Origin: an uncultured bacterium
GTDB taxonomy: Bacteria > Cyanobacteriota > Vampirovibrionia > Gastranaerophilales > JAILCC01
DNA length: 64,000 nucleotides
Direction of reading: 5' to 3'
Assembly: GCA_949283935.1 (NCBI GenBank)
Contig: CASDUJ010000006.1
Span: 1-64,000 of the forward strand
Shown: positions 17,950 through 25,535 of the stretch, piece by piece
How the letters are laid out: every line of letters starts with the position of its first letter
Numbering within the stretch: position 1 is the first letter of the stretch
Translations under genes and position numbers: made by a program
Notes under the pieces: model-generated
Seen by the model: the letters and a program-made list of their open reading frames with translations, nothing else
What the model was told of the DNA's origin: nothing
Databases searched by the model: none

Positions 17950-19599
17950 CTATGCTTTTTTAGAAATAATATTTTGTGCATCAATTTTTGCTCCAAAAAT
18001 TTTAGAAAGTCCATATTTTTTGTTAAATAAATTAATAAGACTATCTGTTAAATAAATAGGAAGTTCTGAATTAATTTTAATATTTTTTATACCAAGAGAT
18101 AAAAGCATTAGCAGAGCAGCAATTGTATCAGGGCCACGCAAATTTATTGTAATATTAATATTTGCTTCATTAATATCTTTTCTAAATTTTCCTGCTATGG
18201 CAAAAAGCATTCTAACAAAAGTATAAAGATTGACAAATTGTCCAAGATTTAAAATTTGCGGTACCCCATTTATTGATTTAGGTTTAAAATTGATATCAAT
18301 ACTAAACATACAATCAAGGGTAATAAATACAGTAGTGTCGGGAAGTATTTTTATCATTTTTTTCAGATAATTGTTATCTTGCACAAAATCACTACAACCT
18401 AAAAATACCAAAATATCTTTAACTTTTTCTTCTTTTATTAATTTATAAAATTTATCTATATAGTTTTCCAGTTCTTTTATTCCAAAACCTATTTCCACAT
18501 AACAATTTCCTTTATCCTCATCAAAACCTTGAGCATCATAAGCTGTATTAATAAGAGGTTTCAAATTATTTCTTTCAAGTTTTGTTACCCCTAACATAGA
18601 AATATCTTCAGTCGAAAAAATTCTTCCTCTAAAAATATCGGTTAATTCTTCAATATTTCCCGAAGTTAATACAACAACCCCCGGAAAGCTTTCGATATCT
18701 GCAGCAAAATTATCGTATTTTCCTAGATAAACACCCGCAAGATTTTTGTATTTATTGATTTCAGGGAAAGAATGTGCATAATTTAAAGTTCCATAAGTGT
18801 AAATATTAATTTCTTTTTCTTGTGTTTCCTCAAGAATTTTTTTTAAAAAAGGGAAATCATCACCAACGACTAATATAGCATTTCCTTTTTTAAATCCAGC
18901 AAAAACTTTTTTTCGTTCAATTAAACCATAAGCTTTCTCGTATGCACTTATTAAAGCTTCCAAAACTTGTGTATGTAGTTCTCCTGCTTTTAAGGCATAA
19001 ACATTACAATCGTTCAAAGTAATATTGTCATTTCCTAAAAAATCAAGTAAATTATATATTTGCGAATAAAAACCTTGCGGTATTTTTTCTTCCATTTTTA
19101 TATGTTCAAGATAATTAGCACTAGAACTTAAACTTTGGCGAATAATTGTTTGTATGGCAAAAATATTGAAATTAGAAGTTTTTACGCTTTTTTGCGCATT
19201 AATTACATTTGCTTGAGATACCATTTGAGATAAACTTTCGCCGGGGCGTAAAAGCCCTGAAGCTGGACTACGTTTTGGTTTTTTGCCATTATTTTTACAT
19301 ACAAATTTATACAAATTTTCCACACGATTTTTAAGATTGTATGCTTCATTAATAGCATTCATCATCGTATTTATATTAAAATTTATTCCTTTATTTGTTA
19401 AATATATAAGTCTTGTAATTTTTTTATTCGTTTCGCTGTCTGTTTTTTTGTATTCTAAAGCATTTTTGGCATAAAATCCTATACCAGTAAGCTGATAAAA
19501 CAACAAATCCTGCAAAGCACTAACTGCAGGATTTTTCGATGCAGTTCCTCTGGGTCTTATGTAACCATTTTCACTACTTGATGAACATGCCCTTTCCAT
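17950..19599 (-). CDS. Hybrid cluster protein (Hcp) homologue lacking most metal ligands
   Basis: A 549-residue protein with the Hcp/prismane layout from end to end: NPAVSALQDLLFYQLTGIG near residue 23, AILVVGDDFPFLKKIL at 241, INIYTYGTLNYAHSFPEINKY at 264, FPGVVVLTSGNIEE at 305, VFLGCSDF at 398, VFITLDC at 424, NLGQFVNLYT at 451 and GIKNIKINSELPIYL at 503. By comparison with Hcp, which uses GHDL, GEMLPAH, TTNC, GGC, LAC, GQC and WYEQ residues for its Fe-S-O cluster, His is replaced by Asp247, Glu by Thr271, Cys by Asn315, Cys by Phe455, and the last Glu is gone. Only Cys402 and Cys430 remain. The N-terminal four-Cys motif is reduced to one Cys (RACSSSSEN). It cannot hold a normal hybrid cluster; catalysis by the usual NO/hydroxylamine reductase route is unlikely. 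Confidence 0.75.
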   Translation of the reverse strand: MERACSSSSENGYIRPRGTASKNPAVSALQDLLFYQLTGIGFYAKNALEYKKTDSETNKKITRLIYLTNKGINFNINTMMNAINEAYNLKNRVENLYKFVCKNNGKKPKRSPASGLLRPGESLSQMVSQANVINAQKSVKTSNFNIFAIQTIIRQSLSSSANYLEHIKMEEKIPQGFYSQIYNLLDFLGNDNITLNDCNVYALKAGELHTQVLEALISAYEKAYGLIERKKVFAGFKKGNAILVVGDDFPFLKKILEETQEKEINIYTYGTLNYAHSFPEINKYKNLAGVYLGKYDNFAADIESFPGVVVLTSGNIEELTDIFRGRIFSTEDISMLGVTKLERNNLKPLINTAYDAQGFDEDKGNCYVEIGFGIKELENYIDKFYKLIKEEKVKDILVFLGCSDFVQDNNYLKKMIKILPDTTVFITLDCMFSIDINFKPKSINGVPQILNLGQFVNLYTFVRMLFAIAGKFRKDINEANINITINLRGPDTIAALLMLLSLGIKNIKINSELPIYLTDSLINLFNKKYGLSKIFGAKIDAQNIISKKA

Positions 19600-19681
19600 A
19601 AAAATTCCTCCCTGTAATTTTAGTTTAAAAGTTTAGGGAGAAAATTTTTACACCATTTTTTCTATATCCTATTGGGTACTT

Positions 19682-21232
19682 TTACTTCAACGAAGTATCA
19701 ATTATTTTCTTGTTGTCATCTGAAACAAACCATTTTTTATCAATATCTAATTGAAGTAAATTACCAGATAAATTTCTATATTGTTCTTTTACTGCTGCGA
19801 AAAATTCTTCATTTTTAGAAGCCATTTGTAGAAGTTTAGCTACTCTATCGTCATCAACTCCAAATCCCCAAATTCTATGATTATTAAGAGCTTGATTTAA
19901 AGCATTTGCCATATTATGAGGATTAATCATAGCTGCTTCATCTAATAAATCCATTAACCTATTAAATCTATCTGTATTGTAACCTGTCCAAGCAAAACCA
20001 TACCAGCAACAGCATTCTTTTATGTCTGATCTGAGAGTTCGACCTCCTGTTAGCAAAGGATAATGAGCCTCAATTGCAGCCAATTTTTCTTTTGGAACTG
20101 ACTTTAAATAAGTTTCTACTTGTTCTCTACTATGCGAAGCCAAAATTGTTTGTAATTCTATTATTTCATCTCCGAAAGCATTTCTTTGAACATTACCTTG
20201 TCCATCGAGAATCAAGTCTCCATTTTTGTCAACTTTGTACGGAGAATATTCTCTCATTAATTTTTCAAAAGATGTTTTTAAATTCTTTTCATTTGCATTT
20301 AAAGGTTCTTTCTTTTCAACTTTTAATAAAATTGATTCGTACCATTTGGGCGTAGTTATCTGACCTTTTGCATCCACTGTATAAACCGGCTTACTTGATT
20401 CTGCAGTCTGTGTTTGTTTTGGTGAACCATCTTGATTATATCTTTCGGGATACAAAACCCTATCTACATTTTGTACGTTCATTTTAGGTAACATATTGTC
20501 ATATGACCAATAAGAAGGATAAGAATTATACATATACGGATTATAGATATATGGATTATTATACATCATTGGATCATAAAAACCTGGACCTATAGGAGGA
20601 AATGAATTAAGCATTGCCGTCAACCCAAATCCATATGGACCTAAGCCGCAATAACCTCCAAAACCACCCCATCCCCAACCAAATGGAGAATTATAGTACA
20701 TTCTGGCAGCATTAATATTTGATTGTGCAATGGATGCATAACGCAAAGCATTTCCTGCCTGCATTGCCGAATTACTAAGTACGTTGGAAAGCTCTCCTAT
20801 ACCTCGGAAAGTACCTCTTAATATACTTCCCAAACTGCTCAATCCCCCGGAAAGAGCACTACCACCTTGTCCTGAACTTAAACTTTTTGTTGAATTTGTA
20901 GAAAGATTATTACTCACATTGCCACTGCTACTTTCCAAGCCATTTGAAATACCTTGGAAAAAATTACCTAATAAATTAAATGTTCCATTTATGGTCTGCC
21001 CAGCAAACTTTAATCCTCCAGAAGTAATATCTCCTGCCAAATCAATAGCTCCTGATGCAGTATTGCCAATATATTCCAATCCACCATTAGTCATTTCAGC
21101 TGCAGTATCAAATATACCTTGTGTGGCAGTTGAAGCAACTTTTGTAATACTTTGCGTAGGATTAACCGTGTTTTCGCAATATTTTGGATTGTAGTTTACA
21201 TTTAAATTAACTTCTGCACCCAAACTTGACAT
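19682..21232 (-). CDS. Gly/Tyr/Asn-rich hypothetical protein, possible annexin-like C-terminus
   Basis: Not recognised. About 516 residues from the ATG at 21232; an in-frame TTG five codons upstream (21247) is an alternative. The N-terminal third holds repeated amphipathic blocks (GGLEYIGNTASGAIDLAG, GGLKFAGQTINGTFNLLG), then a Ser/Gly-rich stretch. The middle is very rich in Gly, Tyr, Pro and Asn (GWGWGGFGGYCGLGPYGFG; YNNPYIYNPYMYNSYP). The C-terminal 120 residues are different in character (AWTGYNTDRFNRLMDLL, then GFGVDDDRVAKLLQMA and FFAAVKEQYRNLSGNLL) and weakly recall annexin repeats. There is no signal peptide. It could be a structural or surface-associated protein. Confidence 0.65.
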   Translation of the reverse strand: MSSLGAEVNLNVNYNPKYCENTVNPTQSITKVASTATQGIFDTAAEMTNGGLEYIGNTASGAIDLAGDITSGGLKFAGQTINGTFNLLGNFFQGISNGLESSSGNVSNNLSTNSTKSLSSGQGGSALSGGLSSLGSILRGTFRGIGELSNVLSNSAMQAGNALRYASIAQSNINAARMYYNSPFGWGWGGFGGYCGLGPYGFGLTAMLNSFPPIGPGFYDPMMYNNPYIYNPYMYNSYPSYWSYDNMLPKMNVQNVDRVLYPERYNQDGSPKQTQTAESSKPVYTVDAKGQITTPKWYESILLKVEKKEPLNANEKNLKTSFEKLMREYSPYKVDKNGDLILDGQGNVQRNAFGDEIIELQTILASHSREQVETYLKSVPKEKLAAIEAHYPLLTGGRTLRSDIKECCCWYGFAWTGYNTDRFNRLMDLLDEAAMINPHNMANALNQALNNHRIWGFGVDDDRVAKLLQMASKNEEFFAAVKEQYRNLSGNLLQLDIDKKWFVSDDNKKIIDTSLK

Positions 21233-21352
21233 CCCATGCTTTCCCAAATAATTTACCTACAATAATAAAAAATTTTTTTCGACAAAAATTGCTTGCCAAA
21301 CTTTATAATTTTACTCAAAATTCAATACCAATAACTAAAATCAAAAGAATAC

Positions 21353-21381
21353 TTTACAGAAATGTTTGTCCGCATTATAAT
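21353..21381 (+). promoter_or_regulatory. Promoter of rpsT
   Basis: TTTACA (21353-21358), an exact 17-bp spacer and a perfect TATAAT (21376-21381) precede rpsT by 54 bp. This predicts a leader of about 45 nt that includes a palindrome and an AAAGGAG ribosome site. Confidence 0.75.
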
Positions 21382-21397
21382 CATGCTACATTCTCTC

Positions 21398-21414
21398 AAA
21401 CTACTTAGTAGTTT
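21398..21414. repeat. 17-bp perfect palindrome in the rpsT leader
   Basis: AAACTACT-T-AGTAGTTT is an inverted repeat of 8 bp on each side of a single base. It lies in the predicted 5' leader of rpsT, just before the ribosome site. It may be an operator or, with a 5-nt loop, a small RNA hairpin relevant to S20 autocontrol. Confidence 0.5.
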
Positions 21415-21434
21415 AAGCAAAAAGGAGCAGTAAA

Positions 21435-21701
21435 ATGCCAAATATTAAATCAGCAAAAAAAAGAGTTTTGGTTGCAGAACGTAATCATGCCAGAAATGTA
21501 GCAGTTAAATCAAGAATTAAAACTGCAGTAAAAAGAGTTTTGGAAGCTTTAAAAGAAGACACTAGCAAGGTTCAATCACTTTTAAATATGGCTTATAAAC
21601 TTTTAGATAAATCTGTATCTAAAGGAGTTTTGCATAAAAATACAGCTGCGAGAAAAAAATCTCGCTTAACTAAGTATGTTAACAAAACTTTAGCTCAGTA
21701 A
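21435..21701 (+). CDS. rpsT: 30S ribosomal protein S20
   Basis: The 88-residue basic protein begins MPNIKSAKKRVLVAERNHARN and contains SRIKTAVKRVLEAL and the C-terminal KNTAARKKSRLTKYVNK, all typical of S20, which binds 16S rRNA helices 9 and 44. A strong AAAGGAG site precedes the ATG. It is monocistronic: promoter at 21353 and intrinsic terminator right after the stop codon. Confidence 0.97.
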   Translation: MPNIKSAKKRVLVAERNHARNVAVKSRIKTAVKRVLEALKEDTSKVQSLLNMAYKLLDKSVSKGVLHKNTAARKKSRLTKYVNKTLAQ

Positions 21702-21705
21702 ATTT

Positions 21706-21743
21706 AAAAATCCGCAATTCCCCATTAGTTTTGCGGATTTTTT
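21706..21743 (+). terminator. Intrinsic terminator of rpsT
   Basis: AAAATCCGCAA pairs with TTGCGGATTTTTT across an 11-nt loop, followed by a T-run. It starts 5 bp after the rpsT stop codon. Confidence 0.9.
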
Positions 21744-21773
21744 GTGCCATTTCGTGTTTTATTAGAGGTATAT

Positions 21774-22478
21774 ATGAGTAAAATTCTTGTTACAGACGAT
21801 GATGAATCTATTTTAGAATTAATAAAAATAAATCTTGAACTTTCTGGTCACAATGTTATATGCGCACAAAATGCTATTCGTTCTTATGCACTTTTGCAAC
21901 AAGAACAACCTGATTTGGTGATTATTGACGTAATGATGCCGGAAGTTGACGGCTTTACCTTAGCTCAAAGGATTAGAAATAATCCTGATTTTGATAATAT
22001 ACCTATTTTAATGCTAACAGCTTTAGGAATGTTAGAAGACAAAATCAAAGGTTTTGATGCCGGTGTTGACGATTATTTAGTTAAACCTTTTGAAATTGAA
22101 GAATTAAAACTTCGAGTTAGAGCTCTTTTGAAAAGAGGAAATTCTCTTTTACCATCTTTAGCTAAACCTGAAATTCATACAATTGGAGATTTAACTTTAG
22201 ATCCAGATAACTTAACTCTCACAATAGGCTCAAAAACTGCAAAATTAACTCCAACAGAATTCGATATTATCAATATTCTTATGCAACATTATGGACAAAC
22301 TGTGCAATCAGGAGTATTTTTGAAAGAAATATGGGGTTACAACGAAAATGATGATGTGGAAACAGTCAGAGTTCATATTAGGCATTTACGTAGTAAAATA
22401 GAAAAAATTGCACCAAAATCAAAATATATCCAAACTGTGTATGGAGGAGGATATAAACTAAATCCTACATTAAGTTAA
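21774..22478 (+). CDS. OmpR/PhoB-family response regulator (orphan)
   Basis: A 234-residue two-domain regulator. The receiver domain has the acidic pocket (DDDES at residues 8-12), the phospho-acceptor Asp in IIDVMMPEVDG, the Thr/Ser switch in MLTALG, and Lys in YLVKPFEIEELKLRVRALLKR. The C-terminal winged-helix domain carries LTPTEFDIINILMQHYGQ and VETVRVHIRHLRSKI, ending in YIQTVYGGGYKL. The ATG at 21774 with GAGGTA upstream fits the family; an upstream in-frame ATG would add 10 residues. No histidine kinase is adjacent. It resembles the cyanobacterial RpaA/RpaB group in general form, but I did not establish orthology. Confidence 0.92.
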   Translation: MSKILVTDDDESILELIKINLELSGHNVICAQNAIRSYALLQQEQPDLVIIDVMMPEVDGFTLAQRIRNNPDFDNIPILMLTALGMLEDKIKGFDAGVDDYLVKPFEIEELKLRVRALLKRGNSLLPSLAKPEIHTIGDLTLDPDNLTLTIGSKTAKLTPTEFDIINILMQHYGQTVQSGVFLKEIWGYNENDDVETVRVHIRHLRSKIEKIAPKSKYIQTVYGGGYKLNPTLS

Positions 22479-22484
22479 TTTTTT

Positions 22485-23138
22485 CTACAAAAGAGCTAAA
22501 GCACATTTGTAATCATATTCTGTATCTATATCTAATGCTTGCTTTTGGTTCACAATCATTCTGTAAGCTCTTGGACCAAAATGATAATGCCATTTTTTTA
22601 CACTTTCTTTGGGAGAAAGAATAATACCATTAGTAAAACAATGAAAAACAGGTAAATCTTGAGAATTTTTATGAGCTAACCCCATCCCAAAATTCATTGG
22701 ACCTTTTTCATCTAATAAAAAATGTTGAAAAGGTAAAACTGTTATCAAAGAATCATAATTGTTATTTAAATTTTCAAAATATAAAGAAATCGCTTTTTCG
22801 TACAAATTTTCATCCACTAAAGGAGATGTGCAACAAGACCACATTAAATGTTCAGAATTTATTACAGTACAAATATAATCTAAAAAATCAGCAAATGGTT
22901 TTGTCTCATTGGCTAAATCTTTTGGCCTTTTAATTGCAAGAACATTTTGTTCTTGAGCCATTTCAAGCATTTCATCCGAATCAGAAGAAACTATTATTTC
23001 GTTTAATCCTGAAACTTTTTTTAATTGTTGTATCTTATGTATTAATAAATTAGTACCTGCAAATGGTAAAATATTTTTATTTTTTAATCTTGAACTATTT
23101 GCTTTGACAGGAATTACTGCAGATATTGTTTTCTTCAT
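22485..23138 (-). CDS. CMP-sugar synthetase-like cytidylyltransferase (copy 2)
   Basis: A 217-residue nucleotidyltransferase of the NeuA/KdsB type, which activates acidic sugars as CMP derivatives. It starts MKKTISAVIPVKANSSRLKN, with the nucleotide-binding AVIPVKANSSRLKNKNILPF, then EIIVSSDSDEMLEMA and a C-terminal QALDIDTEYDYKCA; this last block is the usual metal-binding DID(T/D)EYD of the family. The family N-terminal RxGSKxxxxKN motif is changed. It is paralogous over its full length to the gene at 24149-24817, with the aldolase between them. Its start overlaps the end of the aldolase gene by 44 bp. It is the last gene of the operon. Confidence 0.75.
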   Translation of the reverse strand: MKKTISAVIPVKANSSRLKNKNILPFAGTNLLIHKIQQLKKVSGLNEIIVSSDSDEMLEMAQEQNVLAIKRPKDLANETKPFADFLDYICTVINSEHLMWSCCTSPLVDENLYEKAISLYFENLNNNYDSLITVLPFQHFLLDEKGPMNFGMGLAHKNSQDLPVFHCFTNGIILSPKESVKKWHYHFGPRAYRMIVNQKQALDIDTEYDYKCALALL

Positions 23139-24156
23139 ATTTGCCCTCTTTTTGTTTCTTGCTTATTTCTTCAGCTAAATTTTTATCAAAATTATTGTCT
23201 TTAGAATTTTTCTTTACTTCTATTAATAGTTTTTGTATATCTTCTAATTTAATATCGGTTTGACTTACAAAATATTCTGCATAAGAACGATGTAATTTAA
23301 GTTTTGCAGTCCAATAATAAGCAGGTGAATAACCCCAAAAATATTCTTTTCTTATTGGTAAAATATATTCGCCTATGGCTTTTAAAATTTTGGATATATC
23401 ATAATTTAAATTATAACAACTGTTTACATAATCCATTATAGCCTCTATACACAAATTTCCTGGAACTCTTCCCATACCGTACAAAGAAGCATCCAAAAAA
23501 ATTTTCCTTTTATCATTTTTTATTTGTAAAAAATATCTTGCCAAAGCAAAACTTAAATTTAAATTTTCATGTAAATGTAAATCAATAATAATATCATCAT
23601 TTAAAGTTGTATCTAAATATTCATATATTTGGGACAATTCTTTTTCCATAAGAGAACCATATGTGTCAACAATTGTGACAGCATAAGGATTTATTTCCTT
23701 TATATCTTTTACTAATTGCTTCAATTCTTTCGGAGTGTATCCAGGCATATTAACAGGATTTAGAAAAAATTTGTATCCAAGTTCTCTAGCTATTTTGCAA
23801 TATTTTTTAACTAACTCAATATCTTTATAATAAAATGCAAATCTTAAAAAATTAATTTTCCCATTACAAGGCGAAAGTTGTCTTATATCATACCAATCAG
23901 GCCTTATCATAAGCGAATATTCCGAAATAGATTTATTTGGTAAAAAAGAATATACTTCCTCTATTTTGTTATAATTTGATTCATTTTCGTCAAAATTGCC
24001 ATTTTTTAAAAATCCTAGTTCAATTATATTTGTTCCAGCTTCATTTAAATATTTAATAATTCCTTTAATTGTATCTTTACCAAATTTTGCATTGTTTACA
24101 TGACCTCCATCTCTTAAAGTACAATCAAGTATATTTATATTTTTGAAATTACACAT
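23095..24156 (-). CDS. DRE-TIM (HMGL-like) aldolase in a CMP-sugar cassette
   Basis: A 353-residue TIM-barrel protein of the HMG-CoA lyase/4-hydroxy-2-oxovalerate aldolase superfamily. It starts at the ATG at 24156 (MCNFKNINILDCTLRDGGH). The signature is DCTLRDGGHVNN, with catalytic RDG; the metal-binding HLHEN lies near residue 196, and GMGRVPGNLCIEA near 225 matches the conserved GxGRxxGN segment. A likely reaction is aldol condensation or cleavage of a 2-oxoacid, which could build the acidic sugar that the neighbouring cytidylyltransferases activate. The gene lies between the two cytidylyltransferases and overlaps both, which suggests tight coupling. The substrate is unknown. Confidence 0.75.
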   Translation of the reverse strand: MCNFKNINILDCTLRDGGHVNNAKFGKDTIKGIIKYLNEAGTNIIELGFLKNGNFDENESNYNKIEEVYSFLPNKSISEYSLMIRPDWYDIRQLSPCNGKINFLRFAFYYKDIELVKKYCKIARELGYKFFLNPVNMPGYTPKELKQLVKDIKEINPYAVTIVDTYGSLMEKELSQIYEYLDTTLNDDIIIDLHLHENLNLSFALARYFLQIKNDKRKIFLDASLYGMGRVPGNLCIEAIMDYVNSCYNLNYDISKILKAIGEYILPIRKEYFWGYSPAYYWTAKLKLHRSYAEYFVSQTDIKLEDIQKLLIEVKKNSKDNNFDKNLAEEISKKQKEGKYEENNICSNSCQSK

Positions 24157-24817
24157 CTTTTTGTTCCTTATTCTCAACAATTTCAGCCATCTTTAAATCT
24201 TCTAAATTTTTAATTTCTATGGATTCTTTTTTATCAAGAAAAAATTTATAAGGAATGTCCCCCCACAAATAAGACCATTTCAACATATTTTCTTTAGAAG
24301 CTATAGTTATTCCGTTTATCCAAAAATAAAGTTGACTTAATTTAGAAGTTTCTCTATGGGCTAAACCTTTTCTGAAATTTACTGCACCATTATCATCTAT
24401 AACATAACGTTTAAAAGGTAAAACAGTAATCAAAGAGTCATAGCCTTCTTGAATTTTATTGTCGTATACATCAATTGTTTTACTAAATAAATTTTCGTCT
24501 ATAAATGGGGTACAACAACTTGTCCATAATATATCAGAAGCTTCTATCGCAGGTAATATAGTGTTTACGAGATTTGATAATGTATCTTCTTTTTCGTTTA
24601 ATTTGGGCCTTTTAAAAATAGAAACTCCTTCTTGTTCTGCCATAGACAAAATTGTTTCTGACTCAGATGCTACAATAATTTGCTTTAAATTCTTTACTTT
24701 TTTTAATTGCTCTATTTTGTGCATAAGTAAATTTGTGCCTAAAAAAGGAAGAAGATTTTTGTTTTGTAAATTATAATCAAATTCACGAGCCGGTAAAATA
24801 GCAACAATATCTTTCAT
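24149..24817 (-). CDS. CMP-sugar synthetase-like cytidylyltransferase (copy 1)
   Basis: A 222-residue paralogue of the protein at 22485-23138. Matching blocks include NKNLLPFLGTNLLMHKIEQL, QIIVASESETILSMAEQEGV, ILWTSCCTPFIDENL and YDSLITVLPF. The nucleotide-binding loop (AILPAREFDYNLQNKN) and the C-terminal acidic motif (ESIEIKNLEDLKMAE instead of DIDTEYD) are both degraded relative to copy 2, so this copy may have lost catalysis or act as a regulatory partner. I took the ATG at 24817 with AAGGTT upstream. It overlaps the upstream PRTase gene by 4 bp and the aldolase gene by 8 bp. Confidence 0.7.
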   Translation of the reverse strand: MKDIVAILPAREFDYNLQNKNLLPFLGTNLLMHKIEQLKKVKNLKQIIVASESETILSMAEQEGVSIFKRPKLNEKEDTLSNLVNTILPAIEASDILWTSCCTPFIDENLFSKTIDVYDNKIQEGYDSLITVLPFKRYVIDDNGAVNFRKGLAHRETSKLSQLYFWINGITIASKENMLKWSYLWGDIPYKFFLDKKESIEIKNLEDLKMAEIVENKEQKDV

Positions 24818-25518
24818 AAGCAACCTTCTTTCTTGTTTGGGAAACATTCAAAACATCCTTTACATATATCAGGAAAATATTTGTTTATTTTAAAACTAAA
24901 ATTTTCGTAATTTTGAAAAATAACATCATTTACATTGAAATAATCTTTTAACATATCAGGTCTTATATGTTCAAGCAACATATTTTTTTGGGGCATTATT
25001 CCTTGAAAACAAGAATTAAAACACATTGAAGTAGGAATAAGAAGATAAATAGCTTTTGCATTAAAAGTTTGAAGCATTTCGCACAAAATTTTTAATGTTA
25101 ATCCCGTGAAAATAGCTTCATCAACTACTGCTATTTTTTTATTTTCAACTAATTCTTTTATTGGGTATAATTTCGACCAAATAAATTTTTTTCTTTCATC
25201 TGCATCAACAACAGAAAGATATCTCTGTTCAGGAGACATATTTACAATTGCAGGAACATAAGGTTTGTTTAGTCCAAGAGCCAAGCCTATTGCATAATAT
25301 ATGCCTGTTTGAGGACAAGGAGCAACAAAATCAATATCGGATTTTATCTCTTGGGGAATAATTTTTGCTAAATCATGACCAAGCTCTATCCTAAAGTCAG
25401 CAATATTTTTATCTTTATAAATTTCTATTGGATTCTTTTTGTATATTACTTCCAGTACACAATCCTTCTTTGTAATTTCTTCTGTATCTTCAGATCTATT
25501 ATATTGCATATTTATCAT
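24814..25518 (-). CDS. PurF-like phosphoribosyltransferase without glutaminase domain
   Basis: A 234-residue type I PRTase domain resembling the C-terminal half of amidophosphoribosyltransferase. Landmarks are DIDFVAPCPQTGIYYAIGLA, the AIVNMSPEQRYL loop, and the PRPP-binding VVDEAIFTGLT at about residues 131-141 (family consensus VDDSIVRGTT). The N-terminal Ntn glutaminase domain of PurF is absent. C-terminal cysteines (CKGCFECFP) could bind metal. I chose the ATG at 25518, which has GGAG upstream; a TTG at 25539 is in frame. Its place between a GT29-like gene and the cytidylyltransferases suggests a role in making an unusual sugar donor; the true reaction is unknown. Confidence 0.7.
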   Translation of the reverse strand: MINMQYNRSEDTEEITKKDCVLEVIYKKNPIEIYKDKNIADFRIELGHDLAKIIPQEIKSDIDFVAPCPQTGIYYAIGLALGLNKPYVPAIVNMSPEQRYLSVVDADERKKFIWSKLYPIKELVENKKIAVVDEAIFTGLTLKILCEMLQTFNAKAIYLLIPTSMCFNSCFQGIMPQKNMLLEHIRPDMLKDYFNVNDVIFQNYENFSFKINKYFPDICKGCFECFPNKKEGCL

Positions 25519-25535
25519 GTAGACTCCGTTACGAC

